Assembly (NCBI GenBank): GCA_947631505.1
Contig: CANRLR010000001.1
Location: 160,433 to 224,432 of the forward strand
Direction of reading: 5' to 3'
DNA from: an uncultured Lachnospiraceae bacterium
GTDB taxonomy: Bacteria > Bacillota > Clostridia > Lachnospirales > Lachnospiraceae
DNA length: 64,000 bases
The stretch's first letter is position 1. Each line of letters starts with the position of its first letter. The position numbers were made by a program, and so were the translations under genes. The notes under the pieces are model-generated. The model ran no database searches and had not been told where the DNA came from. It saw only the letters and a program-made list of their open reading frames with translations. Positions 9,371 to 18,552 of the stretch are shown here, one piece after another.

Positions 9371-9401
9371 GGTATTTTTCTGATTTTTTTCAAAAAAACA
9401 C

Positions 9402-9430
9402 TTTACTTTTTCATTCAAAAGTGCTATTGT
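9402..9430 (+). promoter_or_regulatory. Promoter of the glutamine synthetase gene
   Basis: TTTACT, a 17-base spacer and TATTGT lie 113 bases before the glutamine synthetase start. Because it is upstream of the hairpin at 9456, that hairpin would lie in the leader of this transcript. Confidence 0.5.
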
Positions 9431-9455
9431 ATACACATAGTACGTTAGACAGGAC

Positions 9456-9492
9456 AAAGGTGTTCTCATTTCGAGGACACCTTTTTCTATTT
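9456..9492 (+). terminator. Terminator hairpin in the glutamine synthetase leader or end of the dac transcript
   Basis: AAAGGTGTTCT and AGGACACCTTT form a near-perfect stem, followed by TTTTTCTATTTTT. It can end the carboxypeptidase transcript (stop at 9370). With the promoter-like sequence at 9402, it may also act as a leader attenuator for the glutamine synthetase gene. Confidence 0.7.
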
Positions 9493-9542
9493 TTAACGAA
9501 TTTCGAATACTATTAAAAAAATGGGAAGGATGGATTTTAACT

Positions 9543-11654
9543 ATGCAGAAAAATGTGATTGAAACTGTTTTTGGAACGAAAGTTTTCAACGACGATGTGA
9601 TGCAGCAATATTTACCAAAGAAAACTTATGCAGCACTTCGAAGCACCATTGAAAACGGAGAAGAACTGACTCCTGATGTAGCAAATGTCGTTGCTCATGC
9701 CATGAAAGAATGGGCTTTAGAGAATGGTGCTACCCATTATACTCACTGGTTCCAGCCAATGACTGGCTTTACCGCTGAGAAACATGACTCTTTCCTAAGT
9801 GCAGAATCGGATGCACATGCCGTTTTAGAGTTCTCCGGTAAAGAGTTGATTAAAGGTGAACCGGATGCTTCATCATTCCCATCTGGTGGTCTTCGTGCAA
9901 CATTTGAAGCGAGAGGATATACCGCATGGGATTGTACATCACCGGCTTTTCTCCGTGAAGATGCGATTGGTATTGTACTTTGTATCCCAACGGCTTTCTG
10001 TTCTTACACCGGCGAAGCTTTGGACAAAAAAACTCCTCTTCTTCGTTCCATGGAAGCAATCAGCAAGCAGGCAGTACGTATCTTAAAATTATTTGGAGAC
10101 GAAGAGGTAACCAATGTAAACTGTTCCGTAGGACCGGAACAGGAGTATTTCCTCATTGACCGCGACCAGTTCTTACAGCGTGAAGACCTTATTTTTACCG
10201 GTCGTACTTTATTCGGCTGCATGCCGCCAAAGGGGCAGGAATTGGATGACCACTATTTTGGAACAATCCGCGAACGTCAGGCTTCTTATATGAAAGAATT
10301 AAACGAAGAGCTCTGGAAACTGGGAATTCTTTCTAAGACACAGCATAATGAGGTTGCACCGGCCCAGCATGAAATGGCACCGATTTACAGCACCGCCAAT
10401 ATTGCTGCAGACCACAACCAGCTGGTTATGGAAACAATGAAAAAAATTGCCCGTCGTCATAATTTAGAATGTCTGCTTCATGAAAAACCATTTGCAGGTG
10501 TCAATGGCTCCGGCAAACATGACAACTGGTCACTGGTTACAAACACAGGCAAAAATCTGTTGAGTCCGGGCAAAGCTCCTTATGAGAACAAACAATTCTT
10601 ATTATTCTTATCTGCTGTTATCGCAGCTGTAGATGATAATGCGGCATTGCTCCGTATGTCTGCTTCTAACCCAGGAAATGACCACCGTCTGGGTGCAGAC
10701 GAGGCACCTCCGGCAATTATCTCCATTTTCCTCGGAGAACAATTAGAAGATATTGTTGATCAGATTTTAGCAACCGGTACAGCAACTCACAGCAACCGGG
10801 GTGAAAAAATGGATATTGGTGTTCATACCATTCCACCAATCAAGAAAGATGCTACGGACCGCAACCGTACTTCACCATTTGCCTTTACCGGAAACAAATT
10901 TGAATTCCGTATGGTGGCATCTTCCCTGTCCATCTCCGGCGCTAATACGGTATTGAATGCAACCGTTGCAGATGTTCTTCAGAAAATGGCTGATAAACTG
11001 GAAAACAGTGATGATTTTGATAAAGCAGTAGATGAATTGATATATGAAACATTAAAAACTCACCAAAAAGTTATTTTCAATGGTGATGGTTATTCCGATG
11101 ACTGGATTTCAGAGGCAGAAAAGAGAGGACTTCCGAATGTTAAAACTATGGTAGATGCGATAGCTTCTCTTACCGAAGAAAAAACAATTGAAATGTTCGA
11201 GAGACAGCATGTTTATACCCGTACAGAATTGGAATCCCGTGCTGAAATTAACTACGAGGCTTATTCAAAAGCAATTAATATTGAAGCAAAGACTATGATT
11301 CATATGGCATCAAAACAGTATATCCCTACGGTAATCCATTATGTTACAAGTCTTGCTGATTCCATTAACAGCATTACCGCCGCTTGTGCAGAAGCCGATT
11401 TGTCTGTCCAGAAAAATCTTTTGACAAAATGTTCCTCTCTCCTTGCTGATGCCCAGAATGCTCTCAATGATTTGAAAGCAGCCGATGTGGAAGCAAACCA
11501 CATGGGAGAAGGAAAAGCACAGGCTGAGTTCTTCCGCGATGTTGTATGTAAGGCAATGACTGCTCTTCGAGCTCCGATTGATGAATTGGAAATGATAGTA
11601 GATAAAGAATACTGGCCGGTTCCATCTTACGGTGATATGCTTTTTGAGGTTTAA
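9543..11654 (+). CDS. glnN: Glutamine synthetase type III
   Basis: A 703-aa GSIII, which makes glutamine from glutamate, ammonia and ATP in the cytoplasm. The length matches type III (about 700 aa) rather than GSI (about 450). Diagnostic stretches are the N-terminal [12 protein letters not shown] and [20 protein letters not shown], the [10 protein letters not shown] metal-binding segment, [12 protein letters not shown] (ATP/glutamate site) and [17 protein letters not shown] ribosome binding site GGATGG precedes the start. It is a single gene between two terminator hairpins. No PII or ANTAR gene is in the window. Confidence 0.96.
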   Translation: MQKNVIETVFGTKVFNDDVMQQYLPKKTYAALRSTIENGEELTPDVANVVAHAMKEWALENGATHYTHWFQPMTGFTAEKHDSFLSAESDAHAVLEFSGKELIKGEPDASSFPSGGLRATFEARGYTAWDCTSPAFLREDAIGIVLCIPTAFCSYTGEALDKKTPLLRSMEAISKQAVRILKLFGDEEVTNVNCSVGPEQEYFLIDRDQFLQREDLIFTGRTLFGCMPPKGQELDDHYFGTIRERQASYMKELNEELWKLGILSKTQHNEVAPAQHEMAPIYSTANIAADHNQLVMETMKKIARRHNLECLLHEKPFAGVNGSGKHDNWSLVTNTGKNLLSPGKAPYENKQFLLFLSAVIAAVDDNAALLRMSASNPGNDHRLGADEAPPAIISIFLGEQLEDIVDQILATGTATHSNRGEKMDIGVHTIPPIKKDATDRNRTSPFAFTGNKFEFRMVASSLSISGANTVLNATVADVLQKMADKLENSDDFDKAVDELIYETLKTHQKVIFNGDGYSDDWISEAEKRGLPNVKTMVDAIASLTEEKTIEMFERQHVYTRTELESRAEINYEAYSKAINIEAKTMIHMASKQYIPTVIHYVTSLADSINSITAACAEADLSVQKNLLTKCSSLLADAQNALNDLKAADVEANHMGEGKAQAEFFRDVVCKAMTALRAPIDELEMIVDKEYWPVPSYGDMLFEV

Positions 11655-11663
11655 GATGCAAAT

Positions 11664-11697
11664 AAAAAAAGCGTCGGTTTTTCACGACGCTTTTTTT
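11664..11697. terminator. Bidirectional terminator between glnN and the zinc-ribbon gene
   Basis: A7-GCGTCG, loop GTTTTTCA, CGACGC-T7 gives a symmetric hairpin with a T-run on either strand. It serves the convergent glnN (+) and 11700-12278 (-) genes. A near-identical copy of the hairpin, its T-run and the adjoining stop codon is at 51190-51217. Confidence 0.85.
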
Positions 11698-11699
11698 AT

Positions 11700-12278
11700 T
11701 TACTGCCTATTATAGTAATCAATACCGTCTTCTGGTTTAAAATAAGTTCGTATAAAACCATCCGTTGACAGCACCACAAATTCTCCGGTCGATTCCATAA
11801 AATATATATCATCATTATCTTCTGCTTCTTTTTTATGCAGAGATTCTTGATTCAAAATCACCCGGTTCGCTCCCACCAGATATTCTTCTTCGCTTTTATA
11901 TCCCATCGAAATTCCATGCTTCTTATAATGTTCTTCCAAATATTCAAAGCTTCGGAACGCATAGACAGCATCCTTCGATGTAAATTTTTGTTCTGTCTGT
12001 TTCTCTGTGTCCGAAAACAGATTTCCAAATACATTTTTTCCGGTATCACTTGACCAGAAAGCGATAAATGCAAACGCTATCGCAAGGGCAATCCCTAAAA
12101 ATCTCGTAGATTTTTTACTATTATTTCTCACATTGCTCTCATTACATCTGGCCCTTCGGTTTTCTTTTCGGCACTTTACACATCTTTTTGGCACTTCTAA
12201 GCCGTTTTCCTTAAAATAATCCAATTCCCTATCGGAAATATTAAATTCTTCTCCGCACTGTACACAAGTCGCTCTCAA
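11700..12278 (-). CDS. Zinc-ribbon single-pass membrane protein of unknown function
   Basis: A 192-aa protein starting with a zinc-ribbon (CVQCGEEF ... KRCVKCRKENR, two CxxC pairs at about residues 5-35; zf-trcl-like). A membrane segment follows at about 62-80 (FLGIALAIAFAFIAFWSS), then a 110-residue domain presumed outside the cell that ends with FVVLSTDGFIRTYFKPEDG. The start codon is TTG, eight bases after GAGGAGG. The function is not known. Topology suggests a cytoplasmic metal-binding head and an extracellular sensor-like tail, but that is inference. Confidence 0.75.
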   Translation of the reverse strand: MRATCVQCGEEFNISDRELDYFKENGLEVPKRCVKCRKENRRARCNESNVRNNSKKSTRFLGIALAIAFAFIAFWSSDTGKNVFGNLFSDTEKQTEQKFTSKDAVYAFRSFEYLEEHYKKHGISMGYKSEEEYLVGANRVILNQESLHKKEAEDNDDIYFMESTGEFVVLSTDGFIRTYFKPEDGIDYYNRQ

Positions 12279-12315
12279 TCTATTTTCCTCCTCACAAATG
12301 CAGCCTGCCGTCTTA

Positions 12316-13686
12316 TTATCCGGCTTCTACAATACTGCTTATCCATATTCCCTTTTTAATCAGTACATACCCAACAACAATTTTCATCAGGTCCAATGCC
12401 TGCACAATTGTATAAATTGCAAATATCGATAAACCGGTAAAATTACATAAGACAAAAGCTATGGACAGCGTTACGACCCACGAATACACGCTGTCGAACA
12501 AAAATGTAATAAAGGTTTTTCCCCCGGAACGAATCGTAAAATACAGGGAGTTCAGTAAGCCCTGCACCGGGAAGAATAATGCTGTAATGATAATAAAATA
12601 TTTTCCGTAATTTCGTACTTCTTCCGTAGTATCATAAAAGCGCGGAAAAATATTGGACAGCAGTACAAGAACGACCGTTAGAATAACACAGATTCCAGCC
12701 GAGAACCACATTAACTGAAATGCACTTTTCTTTGCCTTTTCATATTTTTGTGCACCAAGCATCTGACCGATTAAAATTCCTACTGCCGAACCTAGTGCCA
12801 CAAAGACTACATTCAGCAAATTGCAGATTGCATTAGAAATATTAAGGCCTGCTATAATTTCTAATCCCCTTCTGGAATAGCATTGAGTCAGGGCAGCAAT
12901 TCCTCCTGACCATAAAAATTCATTAAAGAAAATAGGAATCCCCTTTTTTAGCATAGCACCTGCAATTTTCCCCGGTACAAATAAGGTTTTATACAGGCCT
13001 TTTAAAAATGTATGCTCATCACTTCGGATATGTGCCCAGAGCACTACTACAATCATCTCTACCACCTTTGCCATAACGGTTGCAATTGCAGCTCCCTGTA
13101 CACCCAATTCAGGAAAATAAAATTTTCCATAGATCAATAGATAATTGAACACAACGTCTACCACTACGGATACAATTCCTGCCACCATTGGTTTCAGACT
13201 ATCCCCTGTTTCTCTCAGACTGCTGGCATAAATCTGTGTAATCGAAAAAGGAACTAGAGTAAATAGCATAATTTTCAAATATTGCATCGCATATTTCATG
13301 GTAAGTGCGGCATCCACAGTTGCACTTTCCCCTTGAAGATACAAGTGAATCAAATTACTTCCAGAACTTATAAATACAATTAGACCGAGCAGTGCACATA
13401 CAGCACAAATCCACATCTTCATACGGACACTGTTCCGAAATCCCTCTTCATTTCCCTGTCCATAATACTGGGCACCATATATGCCTGGTCCTGAAATCCC
13501 TCCAAAAATGGAAAGATTAAAAACAAAAATAAGCTGTCCTACTATGGATACTGCTGTCATTTCCTCTGTTCCCAGTTTTCCCACCATAAGATTATCTACC
13601 AACAATACCATGTTAGTAATTCCGTTCTGTATCATCATCGGTACTGCTAACCGCAGTGCCCGTTTGTAAATATCTGTCCTGCTCAT
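12316..13686 (-). CDS. MATE family efflux transporter
   Basis: A 456-aa polytopic membrane protein with about twelve hydrophobic segments in two similar halves. The N-terminal stretch (ALRLAVPMMIQNGITNMVLLVDNLMVGKLG) and the ASSLRETGDS loop are typical of the NorM/DinF-type MATE superfamily, drug or metabolite antiporters driven by H+ or Na+. The start overlaps the stop of the upstream gene by four bases (ATGA), so translation is probably coupled to that membrane-anchored protein. Substrate unknown. Confidence 0.92.
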   Translation of the reverse strand: MSRTDIYKRALRLAVPMMIQNGITNMVLLVDNLMVGKLGTEEMTAVSIVGQLIFVFNLSIFGGISGPGIYGAQYYGQGNEEGFRNSVRMKMWICAVCALLGLIVFISSGSNLIHLYLQGESATVDAALTMKYAMQYLKIMLFTLVPFSITQIYASSLRETGDSLKPMVAGIVSVVVDVVFNYLLIYGKFYFPELGVQGAAIATVMAKVVEMIVVVLWAHIRSDEHTFLKGLYKTLFVPGKIAGAMLKKGIPIFFNEFLWSGGIAALTQCYSRRGLEIIAGLNISNAICNLLNVVFVALGSAVGILIGQMLGAQKYEKAKKSAFQLMWFSAGICVILTVVLVLLSNIFPRFYDTTEEVRNYGKYFIIITALFFPVQGLLNSLYFTIRSGGKTFITFLFDSVYSWVVTLSIAFVLCNFTGLSIFAIYTIVQALDLMKIVVGYVLIKKGIWISSIVEAG

Positions 13687-14438
13687 CGCTGCTCTGCTTC
13701 CTTCTCCAATTTATAATATTTGGTACACAACTGCTTCTGATACACATACAGCGGCATTGCTTCTGTACCATCATCTTTTTTCCTCTTAATCAATTTACCA
13801 TCTTTTTCATAAGTTCCGCTCATAGCATCCTCGGTATCACTGCCATCCAGACCTGCCGAATACCGCACAATATTTTGTGTAAAAGTACCATCCTTCTTAA
13901 AGACAATTTCTACTTTGCTTTCTCCGTCGACCACATTCGTAAATGTCTTGTCAAAAACTTTTTGATTCGGTACTTTTCCATCATACAGACCATTGCCGGA
14001 AACCAGATATTTTCCATCATAGTACAGCATATTTTCCTTCTTGTCTTTATTCACGGTCTTAATTCCTTTTTCAAGTTTTTCAAAGGTGCCATGGCTCAGC
14101 ACACTGCTGGAACTTCCGGCATTCAGTAATTCTTCATAAGTCCCTGTCCTTTCATTGAACTCCAGACAAAAAGCACTCCCACTGTTCTCATCTTCTCCTT
14201 TTTCCGCAATAATACAGTTATATCTGGTAATATCTTCCTCATTTTTCACAGGCGTTGACGTCGGTTCTGCGGTTACTGCCGGTGCTTCTGTAGCAGATGC
14301 CGCTTCTTCTTCCGCTTTTTTTACTACATTGGTCCGAATTATTGCAACAATCATAACAACAATACCAACGGCAAAAGCAATCAGTACAATTGTCATTCCT
14401 AAATCTAATAATTTGCCTTTTTTTCTATTTTTACTCAT
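13683..14438 (-). CDS. Membrane-anchored hypothetical protein, coupled to the MATE gene
   Basis: A 251-aa protein with a basic N terminus (MSKNRKKGK), one membrane segment at about residues 12-34 (GMTIVLIAFAVGIVVMIVAIIRT), a low-complexity Ala/Thr/Glu/Pro linker to about residue 65 and an extracytoplasmic domain with YDGKYLVSGNG and SGTYEKDGKLIKRKKDDGT, reminiscent of small beta-rich lipocalin-like or DUF domains. I do not recognise a family. Its stop overlaps the MATE start (ATGA), so the two probably form one unit. Confidence 0.7.
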   Translation of the reverse strand: MSKNRKKGKLLDLGMTIVLIAFAVGIVVMIVAIIRTNVVKKAEEEAASATEAPAVTAEPTSTPVKNEEDITRYNCIIAEKGEDENSGSAFCLEFNERTGTYEELLNAGSSSSVLSHGTFEKLEKGIKTVNKDKKENMLYYDGKYLVSGNGLYDGKVPNQKVFDKTFTNVVDGESKVEIVFKKDGTFTQNIVRYSAGLDGSDTEDAMSGTYEKDGKLIKRKKDDGTEAMPLYVYQKQLCTKYYKLEKEAEQR

Positions 14439-14483
14439 ATTGTATCAACATCCTTTTCTCGTAATGATCGTTTCCTATTTATA

Positions 14484-14540
14484 ATGTCAGGGTCAAAAGG
14501 TCAGGATTGCGGGAATTGTGAAGCAATGGAGCAATCCGTG
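14484..14540. repeat. Copy 2 of the dispersed intergenic hairpin element
   Basis: Plus strand 14484-14503 reads ATGTCAGGGTCAAAAGGTCA, identical to the minus strand of 3165-3184. It is followed by a hairpin GGATTGC ... GCAATCC (14504-14537) with an inner ATTG/CAAT stem. It lies between the NUDIX stop and the start of 13683-14438. The flanking hairpin differs in sequence from copy 1 but keeps the ATTGC core. Confidence 0.75.
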
Positions 14541-14556
14541 GACATCAGTCCGGTTG

Positions 14557-15117
14557 TCATGTTCTGCTCCACATATAACAATATGCCTGTGTTCTTCCCG
14601 CAAAACGCTCTGTTTTCAGCATCTCTGAAATTTCCGCTTTCGTAAACCATCCTGCTTCAATTTCTTCTACATCGGATGTGCTAAAGTGAATTTCCCCCTG
14701 TGCTCTTCCAATCACACAGATATTCATTTCGTTACTGAATCCGACGGCACTGTAGCTGGTTCCTAAAACATCATCTACAGCATATAAGTCTAATCCGGTT
14801 TCCTCCCAAAGTTCACGCTTTGCAGCTTCTTCCGGCGTCTCTCCCTCATCAATCAGTCCGGCAGGAAAATTATAGACCCATGTTCCCGGAGCAAGACGAA
14901 ATTCTTTATTAAGAAGGATTTTTTCTCCCTCATCGTCCGTTACAACAATAACAACAGCATCCGGTCTGTCTCCATGTAATTCCTCATAAGACAAAATGTT
15001 CGGATTACGACTTATCATTTCATAAATCTTTTTTCTCTTCTCCTTTGTTTGATAGGTTATATCATATCTTGTAATAAACTTTCCCGAATCCCTTTTTTCT
15101 ATTTTCTGAAATTTCAT
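14557..15117 (-). CDS. NUDIX hydrolase, ADP-ribose pyrophosphatase-like
   Basis: A 186-aa NUDIX protein. The box G-x5-E-x7-REL-x-EET-G is intact at residues 87-109 ([23 protein letters not shown]), and an Ala-Gly before it fits ADP-ribose or nucleoside diphosphate-sugar pyrophosphatases. Start placed at MKFQKIEK: the upstream in-frame ATG at 15129 is part of the GGAGG ribosome binding site. It lies in a run of small enzymes (HAD, 80-aa protein, NUDIX) read from the promoter at 16163-16191. The natural substrate is not determined. Confidence 0.88.
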   Translation of the reverse strand: MKFQKIEKRDSGKFITRYDITYQTKEKRKKIYEMISRNPNILSYEELHGDRPDAVVIVVTDDEGEKILLNKEFRLAPGTWVYNFPAGLIDEGETPEEAAKRELWEETGLDLYAVDDVLGTSYSAVGFSNEMNICVIGRAQGEIHFSTSDVEEIEAGWFTKAEISEMLKTERFAGRTQAYCYMWSRT

Positions 15118-15146
15118 GACAACCTCCATTCCATAAACAGCAATAT

Positions 15147-15389
15147 TCAGAATCCTGTCACATTATTCTGATGATGATAATTTTTCATCTTATCCTTCCA
15201 CATCATTCCCTGTGCCTCGTATCTGGCATATCCTTTATCCGATAATTCTCCACTCTCATGGAGCTCTTCCAGCCGTTTCCAAAACAGCTCATAATCTTCT
15301 TTTGCCGCATCTTTATAATTATTGGCACTATTCATTCTGAGAGATTCCAAGAGTGCGTCTAATTCCTTACTTGTCCTTTTCTTAAACAT
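15147..15389 (-). CDS. Small helical hypothetical protein
   Basis: An 80-aa, charged, probably all-helical protein ([19 protein letters not shown] ... [17 protein letters not shown]). A GTG 24 bases upstream could also start it, but that site has no ribosome binding site, whereas AAGG precedes the ATG at 15389. It sits between the HAD and NUDIX genes in one minus-strand run. No family recognised. Confidence 0.6.
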   Translation of the reverse strand: MFKKRTSKELDALLESLRMNSANNYKDAAKEDYELFWKRLEELHESGELSDKGYARYEAQGMMWKDKMKNYHHQNNVTGF

Positions 15390-15434
15390 ATCCCTTTTCC
15401 TTTTCTTCCTCACTGATCAAATTTTGATCTGCTG

Positions 15435-16106
15435 TCATTCCGTCCATCTCCTATCATGATTGCTGGCAAGGAATTTTCTTACCTGTATTAAATCCTCAAA
15501 AATTTCATCTGCCAGCTCTTTCATTTCTTCATCTGGCTCAAGAATGTCCGGCACATGCAATACTTTTAATCCTGCTGCCTTTGCAGATAGGATTCCATTT
15601 TTGGAATCTTCAATGGCATAACTCTCTTCCGGTTCCACCAGCATTTGTTCGCAGGCTTTCTGATAAATATCCGGCTCCGGTTTGCCCCTCTTTACCATGT
15701 CTCCGCCTACAATCACTTCAAAAAAATTGCGAAGTCCCGCATCTGTAAGTTCCTGCTCCACCACTTCTCTTCTCGTGGAGGATGCAAGCCCTGTCCGATA
15801 GCCATTCACCTTTAAAAAGCTTAGTATTTCCCTTACTCCGCGCTTCACCGGAATTCCATTTTTTTCTATTTTTCGATAAAATAAATCCCGGTATTCGGTG
15901 CGGAATTTATCGTAGGGAAAATCTTTTCCATAGGTGTCGAACAAAATCCGTCTCGTTGTATCAACATCCGTTCCGATACATGCCTTAAATGTATTCTCAA
16001 TATTCGGAATATCATATTTTACCGCCTCGATCTGCCAGCAGCTAAGGATAAGCCGTTCTGTATCAAATATAACACCATCCATATCAAATATAATTGTCTT
16101 ATTCAT
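15435..16106 (-). CDS. HAD-superfamily phosphatase, beta-phosphoglucomutase-like
   Basis: A 223-aa HAD hydrolase of subfamily I. Motif I is FDMDGVIFDT (Asp8 nucleophile, Asp10 acid/base), motif II LASS near residue 108, motif III Lys in KRGKPEPDIY, motif IV EDSKNGILSA. A helical cap domain follows motif I. Such proteins hydrolyse sugar phosphates or isomerise beta-glucose-1-phosphate; specificity is not readable. It is the first gene after the promoter at 16163-16191. Confidence 0.88.
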   Translation of the reverse strand: MNKTIIFDMDGVIFDTERLILSCWQIEAVKYDIPNIENTFKACIGTDVDTTRRILFDTYGKDFPYDKFRTEYRDLFYRKIEKNGIPVKRGVREILSFLKVNGYRTGLASSTRREVVEQELTDAGLRNFFEVIVGGDMVKRGKPEPDIYQKACEQMLVEPEESYAIEDSKNGILSAKAAGLKVLHVPDILEPDEEMKELADEIFEDLIQVRKFLASNHDRRWTE

Positions 16107-16162
16107 AATTCCGTCTTAAGCCTCCATTTTCGATTCATTTATGTGAAACAGAAACTAATTCC

Positions 16163-16191
16163 ATTATAAATAGTATTCATCTCATTTGCAA
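16163..16191 (-). promoter_or_regulatory. Sigma-A promoter of the HAD-NUDIX run
   Basis: On the minus strand TTGCAA, 17 bases, TATAAT, pointing at the HAD gene. It is divergent from the promoter at 16214-16242, with 22 bases between the two -35 boxes. Confidence 0.75.
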
Positions 16192-16213
16192 CAGGAAAAG
16201 CCCTCCGGCATCA

Positions 16214-16242
16214 TTGACAGATCCGATTCCATGAACTATAAT
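16214..16242 (+). promoter_or_regulatory. Consensus sigma-A promoter of the MocR regulator gene
   Basis: TTGACA, 17 bases, TATAAT: a perfect consensus ending 26 bases before the start codon. MocR proteins often bind near their own promoter, and this one faces the HAD promoter back to back. Confidence 0.85.
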
Positions 16243-16268
16243 AATCAAAAATTGAAAGGAAGCAGCCT

Positions 16269-17696
16269 ATGATTACCATATCTCTGAATCCGGATTCCAA
16301 AGAACCGATGTACCAGCAAATTTATGAATATATCAAAAAAGAGATCCTTTCCGGCAGACTTTCTCATCCGGATAAACTTCCTTCGGCACGCTCTCTTGCA
16401 AATTTTTTGCAGGTGAGCCGCAGCACAGTTGATACTGCTTATGACCAGTTAGTAGCAGAAGGATATGTTGAGCCAAAAGAAAAAAGAGGATATTTCGTAA
16501 ATTCCATGACACATATACAAAATTTCACTCCTGTCTCTCCCGTTCCCATAACAAAAGCTTATCAGCCGAAGCACGAGAGCAGTGAAAAGGAATCGGCTGG
16601 CAGAATGCATTTCGATTTTAATCCCGATGCGGTCGATACCACCCACTTTCCCTATTCCATTTGGAAATCCATCGGGAAAAATGAGTTGGATAATTCTGAT
16701 AATTTTGTTGCCGGTAACCATTTTGGAGAGACTGAACTACGCAAGTCCATTGCTGCCTATCTGCATGGTTCCCGTGGTGTACAATGCACCCCGGAACAAA
16801 TTATATTAGGTGCGGGACTTGACCATTTATTGCAAATGCTCTGTGTCCTCTTCCAGCGGAAAAAAACGGTTGCCATGGAAAACCCCGGTTACCGGAGTGC
16901 AAGAAAGGTACTTCTTGCCAGCGGATATACCGTCCGGGATATCCCATTAAAAAATAACACCTTCGACCTGACTTCCCTGAATCAGTCCGATGCGGATATC
17001 TGCTATGTCACACCTACCCATCAATTTCCGTTAGGTACCGTAATGCCTGTTCCAGTGAGACAGGCTCTTCTTACATGGGCAATCGAACAGAAAGGACGAT
17101 ATATTATTGAAGATGACCATGATAGTGAATTCCGGTATGTAGGAAGACCAATTCCTGCCCTCCAGAGTCTTGACACAAGCGGTAACGTTATCTATATTGG
17201 TACTTTTTCCAAAGCGATTTCTCCTGCCCTTCGTGTCGGATACATGGTTCTTCCCCCTGTTCTATTAGAACAATACCAAGCGATCTGCGGAAGTTTTTCC
17301 TGTCCGGTCTCCCGTATCAATCAAGCAATTCTTACAAAATTTATAAAGGATGGATATTTTGAAAAACACTTGAACCGTATGCGAAAGCTCTACAAGAGTA
17401 AGCATGATTTTATGGTATCCTGCATTCGGGAATTTTTTCCCAAAGAAACATTCCGCATTTCCGGTGATAATGCAGGACTTTATGTTCTTCTCCATTATCT
17501 CGGAAACGAAACGGCTGAACAGATAGAAAAAAGAGCTGAAAAAAACGACATAAAACTCTATTCCCTGAAGAAATATTATGCAAGTCTTCCTGCCGGTTTT
17601 CATCCTACCTATTTACTTGGATTTGCTAATGTAACAGACGAAAACATCAGAACGGGGCTGCATCTCCTTGCAAAAGAAGTATTTCTTTTGCCTTGA
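16269..17696 (+). CDS. MocR/PdxR-type transcription regulator (GntR HTH fused to aminotransferase fold)
   Basis: A 475-aa two-domain regulator. Residues 1-75 are a GntR winged helix (QIYEYIKKEILSGRL ... LPSARSLANFLQVSRSTVDTAYDQL). Residues about 115-475 are a fold-type I aminotransferase domain, with the PLP lysine at K315 (YIGTFSKAISPALRVGY) and EDDHDSEF at 281-288. Such regulators often sense PLP or amino acids. The start has AAAGGA nearby and a perfect promoter upstream. The 3' end overlaps the convergent ribF by 50 bases. No target operon is obvious besides the divergent HAD run. Confidence 0.92.
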   Translation: MITISLNPDSKEPMYQQIYEYIKKEILSGRLSHPDKLPSARSLANFLQVSRSTVDTAYDQLVAEGYVEPKEKRGYFVNSMTHIQNFTPVSPVPITKAYQPKHESSEKESAGRMHFDFNPDAVDTTHFPYSIWKSIGKNELDNSDNFVAGNHFGETELRKSIAAYLHGSRGVQCTPEQIILGAGLDHLLQMLCVLFQRKKTVAMENPGYRSARKVLLASGYTVRDIPLKNNTFDLTSLNQSDADICYVTPTHQFPLGTVMPVPVRQALLTWAIEQKGRYIIEDDHDSEFRYVGRPIPALQSLDTSGNVIYIGTFSKAISPALRVGYMVLPPVLLEQYQAICGSFSCPVSRINQAILTKFIKDGYFEKHLNRMRKLYKSKHDFMVSCIREFFPKETFRISGDNAGLYVLLHYLGNETAEQIEKRAEKNDIKLYSLKKYYASLPAGFHPTYLLGFANVTDENIRTGLHLLAKEVFLLP

Positions 17697-18546
17697 CCGT
17701 ATCCTTTCTGATCTGCTGTTTCAGCTCTTCCATCGAAGAAAATTTTTTCTCTGGCCGTTGAAATTCATAAAAGTAAACGGTCAGCCCCTCCCCATACAGA
17801 TTTCCATCATAATCAAAAAGCCAAACTTCGAGCCCAACCGGATTCATGCCAGAAACCGTTGGCTTCACTCCCAGATTCCCTACTGCTTTATACCAATTAT
17901 TTTTTACTTGTACCATTACAGCATAAACCCCGAAAGGAGGCAGTACCTTCACTTCCTCAGGAATCAGATTCGCAGTCGGCACCGTCAGTTTCCTTCCCAG
18001 CTTATTTCCGCTTGTTACAATTCCCTGTAAAAAATAGGGAGTTTCCAAAAGTTCATTTACTTCCCGGATATTTCCTTTTTCCAGCAGCCTGCGTATTCTT
18101 GTACTGCTGATAATTTCGCCTTTTTGTTTTACCTTTTCAATCACATCAACCGAAAAATTATCTCCCGCCATTTTCTGTAAAAGACTTACATCCCCTCTTC
18201 TCTGATATCCAAATTTAAAATCAGAACCCACACAGATTTTTCTGGCGTCACAACGGCGGATAAGCACCTCTTGTATAAAGACTTCCGGCTGCATATGCAT
18301 GAACTCTTCCGTAATGGGAATAGCAATCAGAACATCAATGCCTAATTTCTCCGCTAAAAATTTCTTTTCCTTATAACTGTATAAAGTTCTACTCTCCGGA
18401 ATCAGAAACGTAAAGAGCACAACGGTAAGACCTGTTCTTTTCGCAGCCTCAATTAAAGTCCGGTGTCCTTTATGAAGGCCATCGAACTTTCCGATACATA
18501 CTGCCGTATTATTCAATTTAAAATCCAAGTCTTTTATTACCTTCAT
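17647..18546 (-). CDS. ribF: Bifunctional riboflavin kinase / FAD synthetase
   Basis: A 299-aa cytoplasmic enzyme making FMN from riboflavin and FAD from FMN. The N-terminal nucleotidyltransferase half shows GKFDGLHKGHRTLI and a later ISSTRIR (RRLLEKG) motif. The C-terminal flavokinase half has the GRKLTVPTANL motif and GVYAVMV. It follows truB by six bases and ends the minus-strand rimP-infB-truB-ribF run, an order common in Firmicutes. The last 50 bases of coding sequence are antisense to the MocR gene. Confidence 0.95.
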   Translation of the reverse strand: MKVIKDLDFKLNNTAVCIGKFDGLHKGHRTLIEAAKRTGLTVVLFTFLIPESRTLYSYKEKKFLAEKLGIDVLIAIPITEEFMHMQPEVFIQEVLIRRCDARKICVGSDFKFGYQRRGDVSLLQKMAGDNFSVDVIEKVKQKGEIISSTRIRRLLEKGNIREVNELLETPYFLQGIVTSGNKLGRKLTVPTANLIPEEVKVLPPFGVYAVMVQVKNNWYKAVGNLGVKPTVSGMNPVGLEVWLFDYDGNLYGEGLTVYFYEFQRPEKKFSSMEELKQQIRKDTVKAKEILLLQGDAAPF

Positions 18547-18552
18547 CGTATA

